DNA from: Hymenobacter jeollabukensis
Lineage (GTDB): Bacteria > Bacteroidota > Bacteroidia > Cytophagales > Hymenobacteraceae
DNA: 64,000 nt
Direction: 5' to 3'
Assembly: GCF_005771675.1 (NCBI RefSeq)
Contig: NZ_VAJM01000021.1
Coordinates: forward strand, 1-64,000
A program made the position numbers and the translations under genes. The first letter of the stretch is position 1, and every line of letters starts with the position of its first letter. Positions 33,044 through 42,263 of the stretch are shown one piece after another. Below the pieces are notes generated by a model. The model made no database searches. It was given only the letters and a program-made list of their open reading frames with translations, and had not been told where the DNA came from.

Positions 33044-35308
33044 CTACCGCTCTTGTTCGTTAGTGCGCCCGGTTAGCATATTGGCATTTACACCGCTAGG
33101 CGCAAGGCGGTGCCGCTCGGCCCGGTCGGCAGAATGTTCGTGCACGTGGGCGCCAGGCTGACGGGCCACATCGTCGAGCGCGGCATTGACGCGCGCTAAA
33201 TCCGGCTGGTCGAGGCGGTAGCTGACCTCCATCTCGCTGTGGCGCTGGTGGGTGGCCGGGTCGGTGGCGCTGCGCAGCGAGCCGGTATTCAGTCCGGCCT
33301 CGCGCAGCTGCTCGGCCACGGCTTCGGCTTGGCCGGTGCAGCCCGGCTGTGGTTCGGGCTCGTCGATGCGGATAATAGCAGTTTTCGTCACTTGCGGGGG
33401 TGGGGTGGCCGCCGCCAGCTCCCGGCGCTGGGCCTGCTCGCCGGCATCCTCGCGCAGCGTTACCAGGGGCGACTTCTCCAGCGCGTCCAGCGTCTGGCTG
33501 AGCTGGCGCAGCCCGCCGGGGGTGCCATGGGGATGGTAGCGCACGTCCAGCTCGCTGCGCAAGTGCCCGCTGGCCGGGTCCGCTTCGGCCCGTAACGCCA
33601 CGTCGGCGCCGGCTTTGCGCAGCAGCTCGCGCATCTGCTGGGCCTGGCTGGGCGTGGCCTCGTCGGCGTGGCTTGGTTCGGTTACCGTCAACTGCACGGC
33701 GCGCTGCAGGGCCGGGTCCCCGGCTGCCGCGGCCACGGCTAGGGTTACGGTCTGGCGCTGCTGCTCCGCTTCCCGGCGCTGCTCATCCGGGCTCTGCGCG
33801 GCGGCGCGCTGCTCGGCCTGTTGCCGCTCAGCCTGCTCCTGGCGGGCGCGTTCCTGACGCTGCTGCTCCTTGGCCAGCTCATCGGCGCGGGCCTGTTGGG
33901 CCACCTGCTCGCGGCTCAGGCCCTGGCTCAGCAGCTCCAGGTCCCGGTTAAAGTCCTTGCTGATGGCGTATTCCGTGCGAATGAAGTTCTCGGGCTGCCG
34001 GCCGGGCTCGGCGGGTTGTCGCTCCAGCTGCTCGCGCTGCCGTTCGCGCTGGGCGTGCAGGGTGCGGGCCAACTCCTCCAAGGCCTGGCTGTCGGCATTA
34101 GGCGCGACTAGGCGCACCACGGTTTCCCGCCGGCTGGCCCGCTGCACTTCCAGACTCAGGGCGTCATCGGCCCCGGGCCGCAGCTGCTGCACCTGCGCAG
34201 CAAGCTGGGCCAGGTGCTCGGTGCCCTCGGCGCGGGTGGCGTGGTGAAACTCCACGCGCAGGGCCGTATGGTACTTACCAGCCGCCGTGGCGTGCCATTC
34301 CACGGGGCGCGGCGCCTCGTCGTAAGCCACGTGCCCGTCGGCCACTTCGCGGGCGCGGCGCGGGGCCTGCAGCTCGTTGAGGTAATTGATATTGAAGCGC
34401 CGGCCGGCCGCGTCGTTGTCGTTGGCCAGCACCACCTCCCGGGGCTCCTGCTTATCGATGAGCTTTTGAATTAGCTCCACCTGCCGCTCGGTGACGGTGC
34501 CGCTAGTGGCCACATACAGGGTATTGGGCCGGCCCTCAGCACCGCGGTGGTGCAGCTGGTGGTAGCTCATGGCATCCACGGGGCTTTCCGACACGACCAG
34601 GCGCTGCACCGGGGTATCCTTGCCTTCGGTGGGATGCGACACCCACACGCCCGTCTTGGGCAGCTGCAGCAGGTGCTTGTAGTCCTCGTTACGCTGCTCC
34701 ACGGTGGCAATGCCGTGTTCGTTGTAGAGCGGAAAAGCGGTGTTGCGGAAATTCCCCTGCTGGCTGGTAAATACCCGGCCCTGGAAAGCCGGGCTGTCAA
34801 TGGTCTCATCCGACAGGTGCCGGTGGTGCAGGTAGCTGCGGTCGGTCAGCGCGGCATGGGTGCCCATCACGGCGGCCACGAGGCGGGCACGCCGCTCGGC
34901 TTCGGTCTCGACCTCAGCCGGCTCGCTGGGCTTGGGCGCGTAGGCCGCCGGGGTGGGCGGTGGGGGAACGGTGGCCGCCTGCCAGCCCTGCTCCGGTTCG
35001 CCCAGGTACTGGCGCAGGGTCTGCCGAACTTGGCCCAATGTCTGGTTTTCGCGCGTTTTTACGAAGTCGATGATGGAGCCGGAGTCCCGGTCATCCCCGG
35101 GGTTCAGGTACACCTGGTGGTCCCCCTTGCGGGAAACGATGAGCATTTCTCCGTCCTTTTCCAGCTGGTGCCACTGGCCGCGGGGGCCGGCCTTTTTCAC
35201 GTCGTAGCCATGGCGCCGGGTGGCGTATTCCACCAAGTCGATGGACTGCTTGAAGCGGTCAAGCTCTTGGGGGTCGTTGTCGCGTAGGGGAGGGGTTGAG
35301 GTTGGCAT
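33044..35308 (-). CDS. DUF3991/toprim primase-like protein with tandem C-terminal repeats
   Basis: A 754-residue protein. The N-terminal part has a DUF3991-like segment (SIDLVEYATRRHGYDV near residue 22, then GDHQVYLNPGDDRDSGSIIDFVK), followed by a toprim domain with VSESPVDAMSYHQLHHRG and VLANDNDAAGRRFNINYL (the DxD pair). A Gln/Arg/Glu-rich coiled coil lies in the middle. The C-terminal 200 residues contain two related units of about 95 residues (each with L-[RE]-x-AG, ADPA-like and a final R-EL/RHRL). Such proteins travel with Bacteroidota mobile elements and are thought to process or prime DNA. The start at 35308 (MPTSTPPL) avoids an unlikely Cys-rich extension. Confidence 0.8.
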   Translation of the reverse strand: MPTSTPPLRDNDPQELDRFKQSIDLVEYATRRHGYDVKKAGPRGQWHQLEKDGEMLIVSRKGDHQVYLNPGDDRDSGSIIDFVKTRENQTLGQVRQTLRQYLGEPEQGWQAATVPPPPTPAAYAPKPSEPAEVETEAERRARLVAAVMGTHAALTDRSYLHHRHLSDETIDSPAFQGRVFTSQQGNFRNTAFPLYNEHGIATVEQRNEDYKHLLQLPKTGVWVSHPTEGKDTPVQRLVVSESPVDAMSYHQLHHRGAEGRPNTLYVATSGTVTERQVELIQKLIDKQEPREVVLANDNDAAGRRFNINYLNELQAPRRAREVADGHVAYDEAPRPVEWHATAAGKYHTALRVEFHHATRAEGTEHLAQLAAQVQQLRPGADDALSLEVQRASRRETVVRLVAPNADSQALEELARTLHAQRERQREQLERQPAEPGRQPENFIRTEYAISKDFNRDLELLSQGLSREQVAQQARADELAKEQQRQERARQEQAERQQAEQRAAAQSPDEQRREAEQQRQTVTLAVAAAAGDPALQRAVQLTVTEPSHADEATPSQAQQMRELLRKAGADVALRAEADPASGHLRSELDVRYHPHGTPGGLRQLSQTLDALEKSPLVTLREDAGEQAQRRELAAATPPPQVTKTAIIRIDEPEPQPGCTGQAEAVAEQLREAGLNTGSLRSATDPATHQRHSEMEVSYRLDQPDLARVNAALDDVARQPGAHVHEHSADRAERHRLAPSGVNANMLTGRTNEQER

Positions 35309-35392
35309 AAACAGGATAGGAAAGGGCATGCCGCAGCCACACCCGCAGAAGGGGGCGTGTAGCACTGACCAGTAAGTAGGAGGGAAGAGGCG

Positions 35393-35791
35393 CTAGCTGA
35401 CCAGCTGCTCGTGGGCAGCCAGCTGCTCGCGCAGGGAGGTCAGTAGGGCGGCATCGGCGAAGAGGTAATGCTCGCAGAGCTGGCCGCCCACCGGCAGGCG
35501 CACCAGCTCCGTCTCGAAGCCAAATACGCGCAGGTGCTTTTGCACGAGGCGGTATTCCTCCCGCTGCAGGCTGCCGGTTTTCAGGCCCACGCTGGTGGTG
35601 TAGGGAAAGCCAAAAGCGGTACAAGTGGCCCGCAGGCCCCCGTGGGGCAGGCTGCGCAGCCGCAGCTGCACGTAGCGGCGGGCCTCGTCGTAGTCAATGG
35701 CCAGCGCGGGGTTGGGCAGCTGCGGCCCCAAGGCGACTGGGGAGGTAGGGGATTTTGCCGGGCGGCGGCGGGAAGCGACGGAAACAGGCAT
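35393..35791 (-). CDS. Hypothetical protein, paralogue A
   Basis: A 132-residue basic protein with no signal. It shares a pattern with the next protein upstream (35837-36253): PNPALAIDYDEARRYVQLRLRSLPHGGL against its counterpart, then FPYTTSVGLK and a helix ending FGFETELVRL. The domain looks DNA-binding-sized and helical, but no known family was recognised. Lies between the toprim gene and its paralogue on the same strand. Confidence 0.5.
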   Translation of the reverse strand: MPVSVASRRRPAKSPTSPVALGPQLPNPALAIDYDEARRYVQLRLRSLPHGGLRATCTAFGFPYTTSVGLKTGSLQREEYRLVQKHLRVFGFETELVRLPVGGQLCEHYLFADAALLTSLREQLAAHEQLVS

Positions 35792-35836
35792 AGGGGAAAG
35801 AGCAACATGGAGCGGGCAGGCTCCATGGCCTTTCCG

Positions 35837-36253
35837 CTAGTTAGGAGGGGTAGTGGGCGACGCCGGAGCGTCAAACGGGGGGTTGTCGAACAGCTGGAGC
35901 TCGGCTTTGAAGCGAGCCAGGTTTTCCAGGGAGGTGAACAGGAAAAAATGCCGGCGCGACTGGTGCACGATGATGCGCAGCAGCTCGGTAGGAAACTGGA
36001 AGTGGGCCATCAGGCGCTGCAGCAGCACGGCCTGGGTTTCCTCCTCCAGCTTCTTGAGTTCAATCAGCCGGGCGTAGTTGAACTTGTGCTCCTGGGCCCA
36101 GGGCTTGAGCTGCCCGTGCAGCAGGGTGTTGAGGCGGTGGCGGATATAGCGCAGAACGGTAGCATAGGAAACAATCAAAGCGGGGTCCGGAAAGCCCGCA
36201 TTTAGTGGCTGCTGGGGAGCAGTAGGAGGGACGCTTGGCGTTGCAGTAGGCAT
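35837..36253 (-). CDS. Hypothetical protein, paralogue B
   Basis: A 138-residue protein that resembles the neighbouring gene at 35393: PDPALIVSYATVLRYIRHRL followed by LLHGQLKPWAQEHKFNYARLIELKK and FQFPTELLRIIVH. Shared spacing of PALxxxY, the RY/RL pairs, HGxL and the FxF(P/E)TEL(L/V)R end shows a gene duplication. The ATG at 36253 is preferred over one at 36286. First gene on the minus strand of the divergent region facing the conjugation operon, so a regulator of transfer is possible. Confidence 0.5.
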   Translation of the reverse strand: MPTATPSVPPTAPQQPLNAGFPDPALIVSYATVLRYIRHRLNTLLHGQLKPWAQEHKFNYARLIELKKLEEETQAVLLQRLMAHFQFPTELLRIIVHQSRRHFFLFTSLENLARFKAELQLFDNPPFDAPASPTTPPN

Positions 36254-36403
36254 TAGAGCAAATAGGTGTGTGACGCAAGGTAACAAACCAGTCGGCCGTG
36301 TGCACTACCCGATTGCTGTCGGTACATGACTACACTGGTCCGACAGTCAAAACACCGCAAAGCTTCGGCATAGCTGCTGCAAAACTTCACCAAAACCAGA
36401 ACT

Positions 36404-36424
36404 TATACGGAAGTGTTCCGTATA
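36404..36424. promoter_or_regulatory. 21-bp perfect palindrome in the tra control region
   Basis: TATACGGAA-GTG-TTCCGTATA, a typical dimer-binding site, is centred in the 219-bp gap between the divergent paralogue B and the conjugation operon. A second inverted repeat, CTGTCGG/CCGACAG (36316-36346), and an approximate direct repeat (TTCnGnATAGnTGCnGCAAA at 36364 and 36416) surround it. A repressor operator for the tra operon is the simplest reading. Confidence 0.55.
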
Positions 36425-36472
36425 GTTGCCGCAAATGCTCACAAAAAACTTTGCTCCGCTTGCTTGAAACCG

Positions 36473-36940
36473 ATGCTTTGGTTGCTGCTTTTTCTGCTGC
36501 TATCAGCCCTGGGCGTACTCTGGTGGCGTTTTGCCATGCCGGCAGGCCCCAGCGTAGCGGTAACCCCGCCGGCGCTGAGCGGCAACCATCCCTCGCTGCG
36601 CACCCGCCACTATCGGCTGGCTGATTTCCACCCGGCGCCCGTGGTTGTGCCACCGGCCCCGGAGCCCGCACATGAACCGGAGCAGCCTGCCATCAACCCA
36701 CAAGAGGTACCAGCAGCTGCGCCTCTACTGACAGAGCCGGAGCAGCCATCGCCGCCGGCAGCCGAAGCCGGAGAGCTGCCAGAGGGTGCCCGGCACAATT
36801 ACCTCTCCGCACCGGCCCCCACGGCCACCGACGCGCACAACCGCGGCGTGGAGCTCACTGCGGCCGAGCGCCGCGCCAAAATGCGCGCCCTGATGGGCAC
36901 CGCCCTCGAAAACCGCCGCGCGGCGCCGTCCACCACCTGA
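36473..36940 (+). CDS. Pro-rich single-helix membrane protein
   Basis: A 155-residue protein with one N-terminal membrane helix (residues 1-20, WLLLFLLLSALGVLWW) followed by a Pro/Ala/Glu-rich periplasmic tail. It is the first gene of the conjugation operon on the plus strand. The ATG at 36473 is chosen because the helix follows at once; a GTG at 36413 would add 20 residues. A structural or anchor role in the transfer apparatus is plausible but unproven. Confidence 0.5.
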   Translation: MLWLLLFLLLSALGVLWWRFAMPAGPSVAVTPPALSGNHPSLRTRHYRLADFHPAPVVVPPAPEPAHEPEQPAINPQEVPAAAPLLTEPEQPSPPAAEAGELPEGARHNYLSAPAPTATDAHNRGVELTAAERRAKMRALMGTALENRRAAPSTT

Positions 36941-36994
36941 AGATTACGCCCTCACCGATCTGCTTTTCCACACCATTCACCCACTTCCTTCTTT

Positions 36995-37414
36995 ATGCAA
37001 ACTCCCTTGCTCTCGCGCCTGCACCGCGGCGCCGCCCACGCGGCTGCCGGCGGGCTGCGCCTGCTCGCGGCGGGCCACGCCTACCAACCCTCCCGCGCCG
37101 AACGCTTCGCTATGGCCCTGCTGCTGGCCACTTCCCCGGATTTGGTATTTGGCCAGGCCGGCGCCGGCGGCCGCGCCGTGGGGGCCCTGCGCAGCGTGCA
37201 GACCATCGTCATCAGCATCGTGCAAGTGCTTTTCATCATCGTGCTGGCCATCGGCCTGGTGCGGGTGGTGCAGAAGTTTATCAGCGGCGCCCCGGATGCA
37301 CTGGGCTCCCTGGGTTGGCTGATGGGCGGGGTCATCCTCTGGTTCGGCTTCAACTACTTCAAGGAAGACCTGGCCAGCGCCATGGGTGGGGGCGAAGGCG
37401 GGGTAACGCCCTAA
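36995..37414 (+). CDS. traE: DUF4134-family conjugal pilin-like protein (VirB2/TraE type)
   Basis: A 139-residue protein with a long leader and two hydrophobic helices (about 68-92 and 101-120) separated by a small polar loop, the layout of VirB2-type pilins and of the Bacteroidota DUF4134 family. Glycine-rich C-terminus (GGGEGGVTP). It is followed 12 bp later by the DUF4133 gene, the standard traE-traF order. Confidence 0.75.
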   Translation: MQTPLLSRLHRGAAHAAAGGLRLLAAGHAYQPSRAERFAMALLLATSPDLVFGQAGAGGRAVGALRSVQTIVISIVQVLFIIVLAIGLVRVVQKFISGAPDALGSLGWLMGGVILWFGFNYFKEDLASAMGGGEGGVTP

Positions 37415-37426
37415 GCAAACCGGCCC

Positions 37427-37774
37427 ATGCGTTCCTACAAAAGCATTGAGCGCCCCGCCCAGGTGCTGGGCATGAACCTGCCGGACCTGGGGCTGGTGGT
37501 GGGCCTGTTTCTGGCCGCCGTGCTGGCCATCGGCGTCACGGGTCTGGTCGTCACCGTGCCGCGCTTTCTCTACCTGCTGATTCTGGTGGTGCTGGTCGTG
37601 CTGCTCTACGGCCTGCGCTACCTGGCCAAGCACCGTCCGCCGGGCTTTCTGCTCAGCTGGCTATCCTTCCACCGGCGGCAGCCGCGCCGCATTGCCCTGG
37701 GCCGCGCCCGGTCCGGGCCTTCGGCGGGCGACGCTACCGCACTTCTCCCTTCGCATGAACATTCTCCCCGCTAA
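37427..37774 (+). CDS. traF: DUF4133-family conjugation protein (VirB3/TraF type)
   Basis: A 115-residue protein with two hydrophobic helices (about 20-40 and 46-66) and a basic C-terminal segment, matching DUF4133, the VirB3 counterpart of Bacteroidota. It overlaps the traG ATPase start by 20 nt, so is translationally coupled. Confidence 0.8.
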   Translation: MRSYKSIERPAQVLGMNLPDLGLVVGLFLAAVLAIGVTGLVVTVPRFLYLLILVVLVVLLYGLRYLAKHRPPGFLLSWLSFHRRQPRRIALGRARSGPSAGDATALLPSHEHSPR

Positions 37775-40409
37775 GGCGGCTGACCGCACCGCGGACTTCG
37801 CGGACCTGCACCCGGCCTACGCCTACCAGGACGACAAGGTCATCTTCCGGGATGGCCGCGTGGGCGTCGGCTTCGTGCTCGAATGCCCCGAAATGGAAAG
37901 CTGGCAGGCCGAAGAGTTTGTCAACCTCCAGTCGGCCCTGCTCGGCGCTCTGCGCACGCTACCCGTGGGCACGGTGGTGCAGAAAACCGATATCTACTAC
38001 GACCGGCCCTTTCAGGGCCTCGGCGGCGACGCCCGCCCCGGCTACTTCGAGGGCAAAATGAACGCGCACTTCGCCGAACGGCTGGTGCTGTTTCACCGCG
38101 CCTACCTATTCGTCTCGTTCGCCCCCTCGGATGAGGCCAAGCCCGTGCGGCCGAACGCGCTGAGCGCGCTGGTGAATCGTGCCGGTGAGAAGCTGGCCAA
38201 AAACCCGTTTGCCGGGGTGGTGCAGACTCTGGACGCGGCCGAGCGCCTCGCCACCGAGCTGCTGCAGAGCCTGCGCGGCCTCGGAGGCCTGGACTACCGC
38301 CGCCTTAACCAGACGCAGCTGCCGCAGGTCTTCACCCAGTACTTCAACCTGGAGTTCGACCAGCAGTCCGCGGGGCTAACCCGCGAAATCAGCAACGTGC
38401 CCGGGGCCTTCACCGTGGGCGAAAACCAGGTGAGCATCGTTTCGCTGGTGGGGCAGGGCTCGGAAGCTCACCCGGCCGTGCGCAACGGCTACGGGGTGAC
38501 CTCGCCCATGCTCTACCCGCTCACCGCCTTCTTGTCCTGCCCGCACGTGCTCACGCAGGCCCTGCTGATTCAGGATTCGCGGGCGGAGCTCAAGAGCCTC
38601 GACAACGACAAGAAAATCAACAATTCGCTGTCTTTCCTGGCCACGCAGGACAACCACCTACGGGCTGCGGAGATTGATGAGTTCACCGCCGAAGTGCGTT
38701 CGGGCAGCAAGCAGGTCGTGGGCCTGCACCTGTCGGTGCTGCTCTGGGACGTGGATGACCAGGCCCGGCGGGAGCACGTGGAAAAGACCACGGCCGCATT
38801 TCGCGCCATCTTCGGGGCCGAAGCCGTGGTGGAAAGCTACCTGACCCTACCGCTGTTCTTCGGCTTGGCCCCCGGCAACGCCTACCAGGTGCCCGACCGC
38901 TGGCTGACGACCTCGGCCGACCGGGCGGCCTGCTACTTTCACTGGACCACCACCTACCGGCCCGAGTCCACCGGCGAGTACCTCTGCGACCGGTTCCGCA
39001 ACCTGGTCAAGGTAAACCTGTTCAACACCGACCTCGACAACCAGAACGCGCTGGTCATCGGCCCCTCCGGCTCGGGTAAGAGCTACACCTTCGGCAACTT
39101 CATCGTGCAGCGCTACGAGCGCGGTGCCCGCCAGATCATCATCGACATCGGGGGCACCTACCGCAATGTTTTCCAGAGCCTGATGGGCCCGGACTTCGAA
39201 AACACCTACTTCGAGTACGACCCGCAGAACCCGATTGAGTTTAACCCCTTCCTGCTCCCGCGCGAAGGCGAAAACGGTCCCTGGCACTACTCCGACGAGA
39301 AGCTTAACTTCCACCTGGCTTTGCTGGCGGCCCTCTGGAAGGGCGGCAAGGATCGGGCCCTGAGCAAGTCCGAGCGCACCATCCTCTCGCGCTTTCTCAC
39401 CGGCTACTACCACGACCTGAACCAGCATGAGCGGCTGGGCCAGTCGGACGAGGAGTTTCCGGGCATGGAAAGCTTCTACAAGTACGTGCAGCGCTTTGAC
39501 CAATGGATGCGGGCCGAGACGCCGGCAGCAGGGGAGGGCGAAGCCTCCGACGAGGCCGCGGCCGTGCTGGCCCTGCAGCGGGCCCAGTACCAGACCGACA
39601 TGAAGTACATCGACATGCACGAGTTTTTCCTCGTGCTGGGTGAGTTCGTGTCGGGTGGGCGCTACGCCAAGGTGCTCAACTCCACCCGCGAAGCCCAGCT
39701 GAGCCAGTACCCGCTCATCTGCTTTGACCTGGCACGGGTGAAGTCGGACCCGACTCTGTACCCCGTGGTGGCCATGCTCATCACCGAGCTGAGCCTGGAC
39801 TTGTTCCGCCAGTATCCCGACGCCGTGAAGTACATCGCCCTCGACGAGGCGTGGGCCCTGCTTTCGGGGGTGCTGGAGGAGTTCATCGTCTCGATGTACC
39901 GCACCATCCGCAAAACCAACGGCAGCATCACCATCATCACCCAGGGCATCCAGGAAATCATTGACTCGCCCATCGGCTACACGCTGATTGACAACTCCTC
40001 CACGAAAATCATCCTGCGCCACGCCAACGAGGCCTCGCTCACCCGCCTGCAGGCCCCACTGGGCCTCACCGGCCACGAGATGGATCTGATTCGCTCGGTG
40101 CGCTCCACCGACTCGTTCCGGGAGTTCTTCATCAAGCAGGGCAGCCAGGCCAAGGTGTACGCGCTGGAGGCCTCACCTCAGCTCGACGCGGTGCTGACTT
40201 CTCGCCCGGCGGAACGCAACTACCTCAACCAGCTCGTGCGCCACTACCAGCGCCAGCGGCCGGTGGAAGTACGCGACGCGCTTGGCAACCTGGTGCGCGA
40301 CGCCGACGGGCGGCCCACCTACACCACCGTCACCGAGCAGCGGCTGGACTTCGCCGTCGACCAGTTTGTGGAGGAAAAGCAGAAGCGCAAGGGGGCGCTG
40401 CCGGCATGA
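37755..40409 (+). CDS. traG: TraG-family conjugation ATPase (VirB4 type)
   Basis: An 884-residue ATPase that powers the type IV secretion system. Walker A is VIGPSGSGKSYTFGNF at about residues 432-447 and Walker B YIALDEAWALL near residue 690; the sequence following (TIRKTNGSITIITQGIQEI) and DNSSTKIILRH are typical VirB4 pieces. The ATG at 37755 is preferred to one 63 bp upstream because it gives the family start ILPAKAADRTADFADLHP. Overlaps traJ by 4 nt (ATGA). Confidence 0.93.
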   Translation: MNILPAKAADRTADFADLHPAYAYQDDKVIFRDGRVGVGFVLECPEMESWQAEEFVNLQSALLGALRTLPVGTVVQKTDIYYDRPFQGLGGDARPGYFEGKMNAHFAERLVLFHRAYLFVSFAPSDEAKPVRPNALSALVNRAGEKLAKNPFAGVVQTLDAAERLATELLQSLRGLGGLDYRRLNQTQLPQVFTQYFNLEFDQQSAGLTREISNVPGAFTVGENQVSIVSLVGQGSEAHPAVRNGYGVTSPMLYPLTAFLSCPHVLTQALLIQDSRAELKSLDNDKKINNSLSFLATQDNHLRAAEIDEFTAEVRSGSKQVVGLHLSVLLWDVDDQARREHVEKTTAAFRAIFGAEAVVESYLTLPLFFGLAPGNAYQVPDRWLTTSADRAACYFHWTTTYRPESTGEYLCDRFRNLVKVNLFNTDLDNQNALVIGPSGSGKSYTFGNFIVQRYERGARQIIIDIGGTYRNVFQSLMGPDFENTYFEYDPQNPIEFNPFLLPREGENGPWHYSDEKLNFHLALLAALWKGGKDRALSKSERTILSRFLTGYYHDLNQHERLGQSDEEFPGMESFYKYVQRFDQWMRAETPAAGEGEASDEAAAVLALQRAQYQTDMKYIDMHEFFLVLGEFVSGGRYAKVLNSTREAQLSQYPLICFDLARVKSDPTLYPVVAMLITELSLDLFRQYPDAVKYIALDEAWALLSGVLEEFIVSMYRTIRKTNGSITIITQGIQEIIDSPIGYTLIDNSSTKIILRHANEASLTRLQAPLGLTGHEMDLIRSVRSTDSFREFFIKQGSQAKVYALEASPQLDAVLTSRPAERNYLNQLVRHYQRQRPVEVRDALGNLVRDADGRPTYTTVTEQRLDFAVDQFVEEKQKRKGALPA

Positions 40410-41503
40410 GTGCACCCCTGCTGCTGCTCGTCGGCATGGACCTCGACACCGACTTTATCACGGCCGCCGACGGGGCCCTGCGCAAGGTGCTGCAGGCTTG
40501 TCAGCTGTATCTGATTCCGCCGTTTCTCTCGGTGGCCTTGCTCTACACCGTGGGCCGGGGCTACCTGCAGGGCGGGCAGCTGCGCATGGACTTTTCGCCG
40601 CTGCTCAAGGCCTTGTTTGTCTACTTCATCCTGTTCTTCTACCGCGACTTCATGGACCTGATTGGCGGGGCTATTGGGGCATTTTCCAGCCTCGTCGCCC
40701 CGAGCGACCCCGGTGTGATTGCCCGGGCGCTGCAGGGGCTGACCAATCCGGCCGGGGCGCCCACCGTCGCGCCCGACCAGGCCGTCAACACGGCGGGCTT
40801 TGTCAACGACCAGGTGAGCAACATCACGTCCATCTGGGACAAGCTCACTCACTTCTCCCTGCTGAACCTGCTCACCGAACTATTTACCACGACTACCGTG
40901 GCCCTGATTCGGCAGCTGCTGGTGCTCGTGCGCCAGTACGTGGTGGCCTTCCTGTACGTGAGCGGCCCCATTGCCATCTGCCTGTCGGCGCTGCCGCCCT
41001 TCGCCCAGCTGGGCAAACAGTGGCTGCAGAATTTCATGGCCGTGCAGTTCTGGTCGCTCACCTACTCGCTGCTCGATACCATCTACGCCAACTACGCGGC
41101 CACCCGGCCCGCGACTGGCAACGTGCTCTTGCCCACGGGCATGACGTCCGGTGACTACGGCAATGATTTAACCTACCTGATTAACTCGATTGGCTTTGTC
41201 ATACTCTACTGCATGGTGCCCTGGCTGACCAGCTTTCTGATTGGCTCCTCGGCCGTGCAGGGCTTCGTGGGCATGTTCAGCGGCGCCGTGGCCGGGGCCG
41301 CAGGGGCCGTGAGCGGGGTGGTGTTTCCCGGGGCCTACGGCGGGGGGGCCAGCGGCGCGCTGGGTCGCAAGATGGGCTTCGGGCCCGAGAAAGGTAGCAG
41401 TACCGGTGGCTCTGCCAGCAGTGCTCCGACGAGTTCCGCTTCGGTGGAGCTGCCCACTATGTCTTCGGCCGACACCAGCGCCCCCACGCGCCGCCGTCGC
41501 TAA
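40406..41503 (+). CDS. traJ: TraJ-family membrane protein (VirB6 type)
   Basis: A 365-residue polytopic inner-membrane protein with several hydrophobic segments: near residues 33-48, 65-92, 160-200, 238-262. The family-typical loops FVYFILFFYRDFMDLIG and GPIAICLSALPPF are visible. The C-terminus is Gly/Ser/Thr-rich and ends in RRRR. Bacteroidota TraJ corresponds to VirB6, which forms the inner-membrane part of the channel. Coupled to traG by ATGA overlap. Confidence 0.88.
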   Translation: MSAPLLLLVGMDLDTDFITAADGALRKVLQACQLYLIPPFLSVALLYTVGRGYLQGGQLRMDFSPLLKALFVYFILFFYRDFMDLIGGAIGAFSSLVAPSDPGVIARALQGLTNPAGAPTVAPDQAVNTAGFVNDQVSNITSIWDKLTHFSLLNLLTELFTTTTVALIRQLLVLVRQYVVAFLYVSGPIAICLSALPPFAQLGKQWLQNFMAVQFWSLTYSLLDTIYANYAATRPATGNVLLPTGMTSGDYGNDLTYLINSIGFVILYCMVPWLTSFLIGSSAVQGFVGMFSGAVAGAAGAVSGVVFPGAYGGGASGALGRKMGFGPEKGSSTGGSASSAPTSSASVELPTMSSADTSAPTRRRR

Positions 41504-41515
41504 CCACTTACCCTG

Positions 41516-42193
41516 ATGAAAAAGCTTGTTTGTGGCCTGCTCAGTGCGGGCCTACTGTTGCCCGGATGCAAAAGTGACAGCGAGAAAGCGGCCGACGCCT
41601 TGCAGCAAGTAGCCCGGGCGGCCGCCGAGTCCCCGGAAGCCAAAGCCCGGGAAGCGGCCTGGAAGCTGGCTACCACCCGGCCGGCGAAGCTGGCGGCCGG
41701 TGCTCCCAAGAATCTGCGCCTGGCCGTCGAGCAGTTGCTGCCCCTAGAGGGCTACCTGCAGGTGGTGTCAGTACGGGCAGTCAGTCCGGCCGAACCGGCT
41801 ATCCTGCAGCTGCCCACCTTGTGGCGGCCGGTCAAAGGCAACTACCCCACGGTTGCGCCGGGCTACCGCCAGCCGTTTGAGGCCGTGCTGAAGTGGAAGC
41901 CCACCGGCTACGCGCCCGGGGAGAAAGTACCAACCGCCCTGGCCTTGGAGGGGCCCTGGGCACCCGATACCCTGCGCGGCTTTGCCCTGCGCGAGCCACA
42001 AGGTCCCCTGCCGGGTCAGGCTACGCCCGCAACTATTCTGGTGAAGGCCGGGCAGACGGTGACTGTGCGCGGGCTGCTCTACGCTTATGCCACCAGCCCC
42101 ACTGCGGGCGACTCGCCCCGCCTGCTGCTCTACCCTTACCGCAACCCGCTCGGCCCGCCCGATACCCGCCACATGGTCTACCTGCCGCTCTAG
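41516..42193 (+). CDS. Lipoprotein of the conjugation operon
   Basis: A 225-residue protein with a lipoprotein signal (MKKLVCGLLSAGLLLPGC, lipobox Cys18). The rest is Ala/Pro-rich with beta-type stretches and no known motif. It lies between traJ and traK in an operon where VirB7-type lipoproteins usually appear, so an outer-membrane anchoring role is plausible. Not recognised as a named family. Confidence 0.6.
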   Translation: MKKLVCGLLSAGLLLPGCKSDSEKAADALQQVARAAAESPEAKAREAAWKLATTRPAKLAAGAPKNLRLAVEQLLPLEGYLQVVSVRAVSPAEPAILQLPTLWRPVKGNYPTVAPGYRQPFEAVLKWKPTGYAPGEKVPTALALEGPWAPDTLRGFALREPQGPLPGQATPATILVKAGQTVTVRGLLYAYATSPTAGDSPRLLLYPYRNPLGPPDTRHMVYLPL

Positions 42194-42263
42194 GCCGGGG
42201 CAGTGGGGATAAAATTCCTCGGGGCCAACACCCTTTTCTCAACCAAAACTCCTTGACTTTCCG

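Noticed and set aside
38847-40076. 409-residue minus-strand frame inside traG
   Set aside because: Antisense to an intact VirB4-type ATPase and without a motif or promoter.
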